Origin: Myxococcota bacterium
Lineage (GTDB): Bacteria; Myxococcota; Polyangia; GCA-2747355; JAKLHH01
Direction of reading: 5' to 3'
NCBI GenBank assembly: GCA_022710245.1
Contig: JAKLHH010000270.1
Location: forward strand, 1 to 8,396
Length of the DNA stretch: 8,396 bases
Below are positions 6,960-8,396 of this stretch, one piece after another; within the stretch, counting starts at the first letter, position 1; every line of letters begins with the position of its first letter. Both the position numbers and the translations under genes were made by a program. The notes under the pieces are model-generated. The model had not been told where the DNA came from. It did not search any database and saw only the letters and a program-made list of their open reading frames with translations.

Positions 6960-7008
6960 ATCCAGGCGGCCGCCGAGGCCTCCGAGGCGCGGACGTCGAG
7001 GCCTGGAT
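6960..7008. promoter_or_regulatory. Inverted repeat in the divergent promoter region (possible operator)
   Basis: atccaggc (6960-6967) and gcctggat (7001-7008) are a perfect 8-bp inverted pair 33 bp apart; the right arm abuts the -35 box of the plus-strand promoter. Within it, cgaggcct occurs twice in direct orientation, at 6974 and 6997 (23 bp apart). The layout could bind a regulator of both divergent genes, but GC-rich DNA gives such matches easily. The rest of the 111-bp gap (6932-7042) shows no convincing promoter for the kinase. Confidence 0.3.
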
Positions 7009-7036
7009 TGACACCCCGACGGCCACTCACTAGCAT
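7008..7036 (+). promoter_or_regulatory. Sigma-70-type promoter for the TPR protein gene
   Basis: A consensus -35 TTGACA (7008-7013), a 17-bp spacer, and -10 TAGCAT (7031-7036; four of six consensus bases, including TA at the start and the final T). Transcription would start at about 7042-7044, which is the GTG start codon at 7043, so the message is probably leaderless. No Shine-Dalgarno sequence precedes the GTG, which agrees. Confidence 0.65.
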
Positions 7037-7042
7037 GGCCGG

Positions 7043-8014
7043 GTGAGCAAGCGTCACCTCTCGATCCTCCTCGCCCTCGCCCTCACCCTCCTCTCCGCCA
7101 CCGCCATGGCCCAGGCCGGTGGCGAGGCGGCCGGCGCGCCCGGCGGCGGTGCTGCGCCCGGCGGCGGCGCCGCGCCCGGCGGCGGAGCCCCCGACCCGGA
7201 GGCGCTCCTCGCGCAGGCCGAGAAGTTCTACGAGTCGCTCGAGTACGAGTCGGCGCTGAAGATGCTGATCTCGGTACACCAGGTGAAGGGCGTCACGCCG
7301 ATGCAGAAGGCGCGCTCCTTCCTCTACATGGGCGTCTGCTTCACCGCGCTCGGCAACGCCGAGAACGCCGTCCAGTCCTTCATGGAGCTGCTCAAGCTGA
7401 AGCCCTCCTTCCGGCTGCCGCCCGGCATCTCGCCGAGCATCCAGGCGATGTTCAAGGAGGCGCTGACGCGCCTGAAGATGCCCGAGACCCCGCCGCCCGA
7501 CGCCGACAAGCAGGCCGCCGGCGGCAAGCCCGACGGCGAGATGCCGGTCGCCGTCGAGGCGAAGGCGCCAGGCAAGGCCCCCGCGGGGCAGGCCGTCGAC
7601 ATCAAGATCGAGATCAAGGACCCGCAGGGGCTGGTCGAGGACGTGGTCATCCAGTGGCGGCGCGTGGGCGGGCCGGACTACTCGCTGATCCGGGTGAAGT
7701 ACAAGCCCGGCCAGAAGCTCGTCACCGGCCGCATCCCCGGCGCGGTGGTCGGGACCAAGGCGGGCAAGCTCCACTACCTGGTCGAGCTCCTCGGCAAGGG
7801 CGGCATGTCGCTCGCGCACGCGGGGACGATGAACGAGCCGCTGGCCGTGCAGCTCACCGAGCCCAAGCAGAAGAAGTCGAAGTGGGGCTGGTACGCGCTC
7901 GGCATCGGCGGCGGCCTGGTCGTGGTGGGCGGCGTCGTCGCGGCCATCCTGCTCACCCGCGGCTCCGGGCCCAAGCCGGCGCCCTCGACGGAGCTCACGG
8001 TCACCATCAAATGA
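7043..8014 (+). CDS. Exported TPR protein with C-terminal membrane anchor
   Basis: 323 residues. A clear Sec signal peptide begins MSKRHLSILLALALTLL and ends at an AxA site (ATAMA, cleavage near residue 23-25). A Gly/Ala/Pro linker with three APGGGA units covers 32-49. Residues 52-142 are helical and TPR-like (AEKFYESLEYESALKML, then FLYMGVCFTALGNAENAVQSF), followed by a Pro-rich linker. Residues 165-272 look like a beta-sandwich domain (DIKIEIKDPQGLVEDVVIQW). A single transmembrane helix spans about 282-305, leaving a short tail. The build is typical of envelope TPR proteins in myxobacteria and is likely a scaffold at the inner membrane with its body in the periplasm; no enzyme activity is indicated. 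The GTG start is set by the signal peptide and by the adjacent promoter. The stop overlaps the next ATG (ATGA). The gene is divergent from the kinase, so shared regulation is possible. Confidence 0.85.
   Translation: MSKRHLSILLALALTLLSATAMAQAGGEAAGAPGGGAAPGGGAAPGGGAPDPEALLAQAEKFYESLEYESALKMLISVHQVKGVTPMQKARSFLYMGVCFTALGNAENAVQSFMELLKLKPSFRLPPGISPSIQAMFKEALTRLKMPETPPPDADKQAAGGKPDGEMPVAVEAKAPGKAPAGQAVDIKIEIKDPQGLVEDVVIQWRRVGGPDYSLIRVKYKPGQKLVTGRIPGAVVGTKAGKLHYLVELLGKGGMSLAHAGTMNEPLAVQLTEPKQKKSKWGWYALGIGGGLVVVGGVVAAILLTRGSGPKPAPSTELTVTIK
7136..7189 (+). repeat. Three 18-bp repeats coding APGGGA
   Basis: Three adjacent 18-bp units at 7136, 7154 and 7172 differ only at the last few bases and code APGGGA each time (residues 32-49 of the TPR protein). 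They form a flexible linker between the signal peptide and the TPR region and are likely to vary in copy number between strains. Confidence 0.9.
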
Positions 8015-8396
8015 GCGCGCGTCTCTCTGTCCTCTCGATCCTCTGCCTCTGCACCTGCCTCGGCCTCGCCGCCTGCGGCACACCTCCCGAGGAGAACCTC
8101 GGCCAGGTCCAGCTCGCGCTGGTCCGAAACAACACGGTCTTCAAGGCGACGCAGGTCTTCCAGGTGCACATCGTCAAGGCGACCACGGTCTCCGGTGCCT
8201 CGGTCACCTGCAACGACATCCCGGCCAACTTCCGCCCCGGGGACCAGCTGCTGGTGCCGGTCGACGGCTCGCCGCACAACCTGCCCTGGAAGGGGGAGAA
8301 GATCGAGGCGGGTGCAGATCCTCTGAGTACACGTAGCATCTCCGGCAGTTGGATCGGGTTTCCGACGGTGAGCAGCATTCACGCGGCGAGGTCCAT
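8011..8396 (+). CDS. Putative lipoprotein, 5' part (runs off window)
   Basis: The ATG at 8011 overlaps the stop of the TPR gene, so the two probably form one operon with coupled translation. 128 residues are visible with no stop. A lipoprotein signal peptide ends in the lipobox LAAC, lipidated Cys at 22, followed by GTPPEENLGQVQLALV. The region 30-100 looks beta-rich (VFQVHIVKATTVSGASVTCNDIP) and resembles no family I can name. Three more Cys lie in the signal core. From about 8311 the codon use changes abruptly: 10 of the last 28 codons end in A or T, against about 6 of the first 100. The last 28 residues may therefore not belong to the true protein. Function is unknown; with its neighbour it probably acts in the cell envelope. 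Confidence 0.7.
   Translation, partial: MSARLSVLSILCLCTCLGLAACGTPPEENLGQVQLALVRNNTVFKATQVFQVHIVKATTVSGASVTCNDIPANFRPGDQLLVPVDGSPHNLPWKGEKIEAGADPLSTRSISGSWIGFPTVSSIHAARS

Noticed and set aside
3584..7033. 1149-codon open frame on the plus strand opposite the kinase
   Set aside because: It is a mirror of the kinase caused by high GC and strong third-position bias. Its product is a low-complexity Arg/Gly/Leu-rich string with no domain, while the minus strand gives full kinase motifs.
7035..7046. Tiny ATG-GCC-GGG-TGA leader frame before the TPR gene
   Set aside because: The ATG falls in the -10 box and would lie upstream of the expected transcript start, so it is probably not transcribed.
6932..8083. 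Upstream extension of the kinase frame on the minus strand, antisense to the TPR gene
   Set aside because: The frame stays open by composition only. The translation is low-complexity and lies opposite a gene with a clear signal peptide, TPR-like region and membrane anchor. The MshEN domain starts right after the ATG at 6931.
7774..8382. Minus-strand frames at the right end
   Set aside because: They are antisense to the TPR and lipoprotein genes, cross the composition break, and show no domain or RBS.

Overview
The window is very GC-rich (about 72% over most of its length), densely coded, and strongly biased to G or C at third codon positions. Three things point to a myxobacterium-like or other deltaproteobacterial lineage: a Ser/Thr kinase with the catalytic loop HRDVSPQN, lipoproteins and multihaem cytochromes, and a secreted TPR protein with a C-terminal membrane anchor. 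This is inference from style; no taxonomic marker is present.

Left block (1-2777, + strand): the 3' end of a dihaem c-type cytochrome gene overlaps by ATGA a gene for a 750-residue lipoprotein cytochrome with nine predicted haem sites of the cytochrome c554 type. The pair looks like a translationally coupled periplasmic electron-transfer module. Its redox partner and substrate cannot be read from the window.

Middle block (2826-6931, - strand): a 1089-residue multidomain Ser/Thr protein kinase gene is followed after 104 bp by a gene for a 243-residue protein of unknown function. The kinase is the most interesting object here. It has an N-terminal MshEN-type domain carrying two 24-residue motifs of the kind that bind c-di-GMP, a Pro/Arg-rich segment of four identical 25-residue repeats, a GAF-like domain, two blocks of strict octapeptide repeats, and then a complete kinase domain. 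It reads as a predicted cytosolic kinase gated by c-di-GMP and perhaps a second ligand.

Right block (7043-8396, + strand): transcribed divergently from the kinase across 111 bp is a gene for an exported TPR protein with a C-terminal membrane anchor. It overlaps by ATGA a lipoprotein gene that runs off the window. The promoter (TTGACA, 17 bp, TAGCAT) sits so close to the GTG start that the mRNA is probably leaderless. The last 86 bases of the window change sharply in base composition and codon use, which may mark a contig chimera or a real junction.

No tRNA, rRNA, CRISPR array, insertion sequence or prophage gene was seen. The only non-coding gaps are short: 2778-2825, 3558-3661 and 6932-7042.
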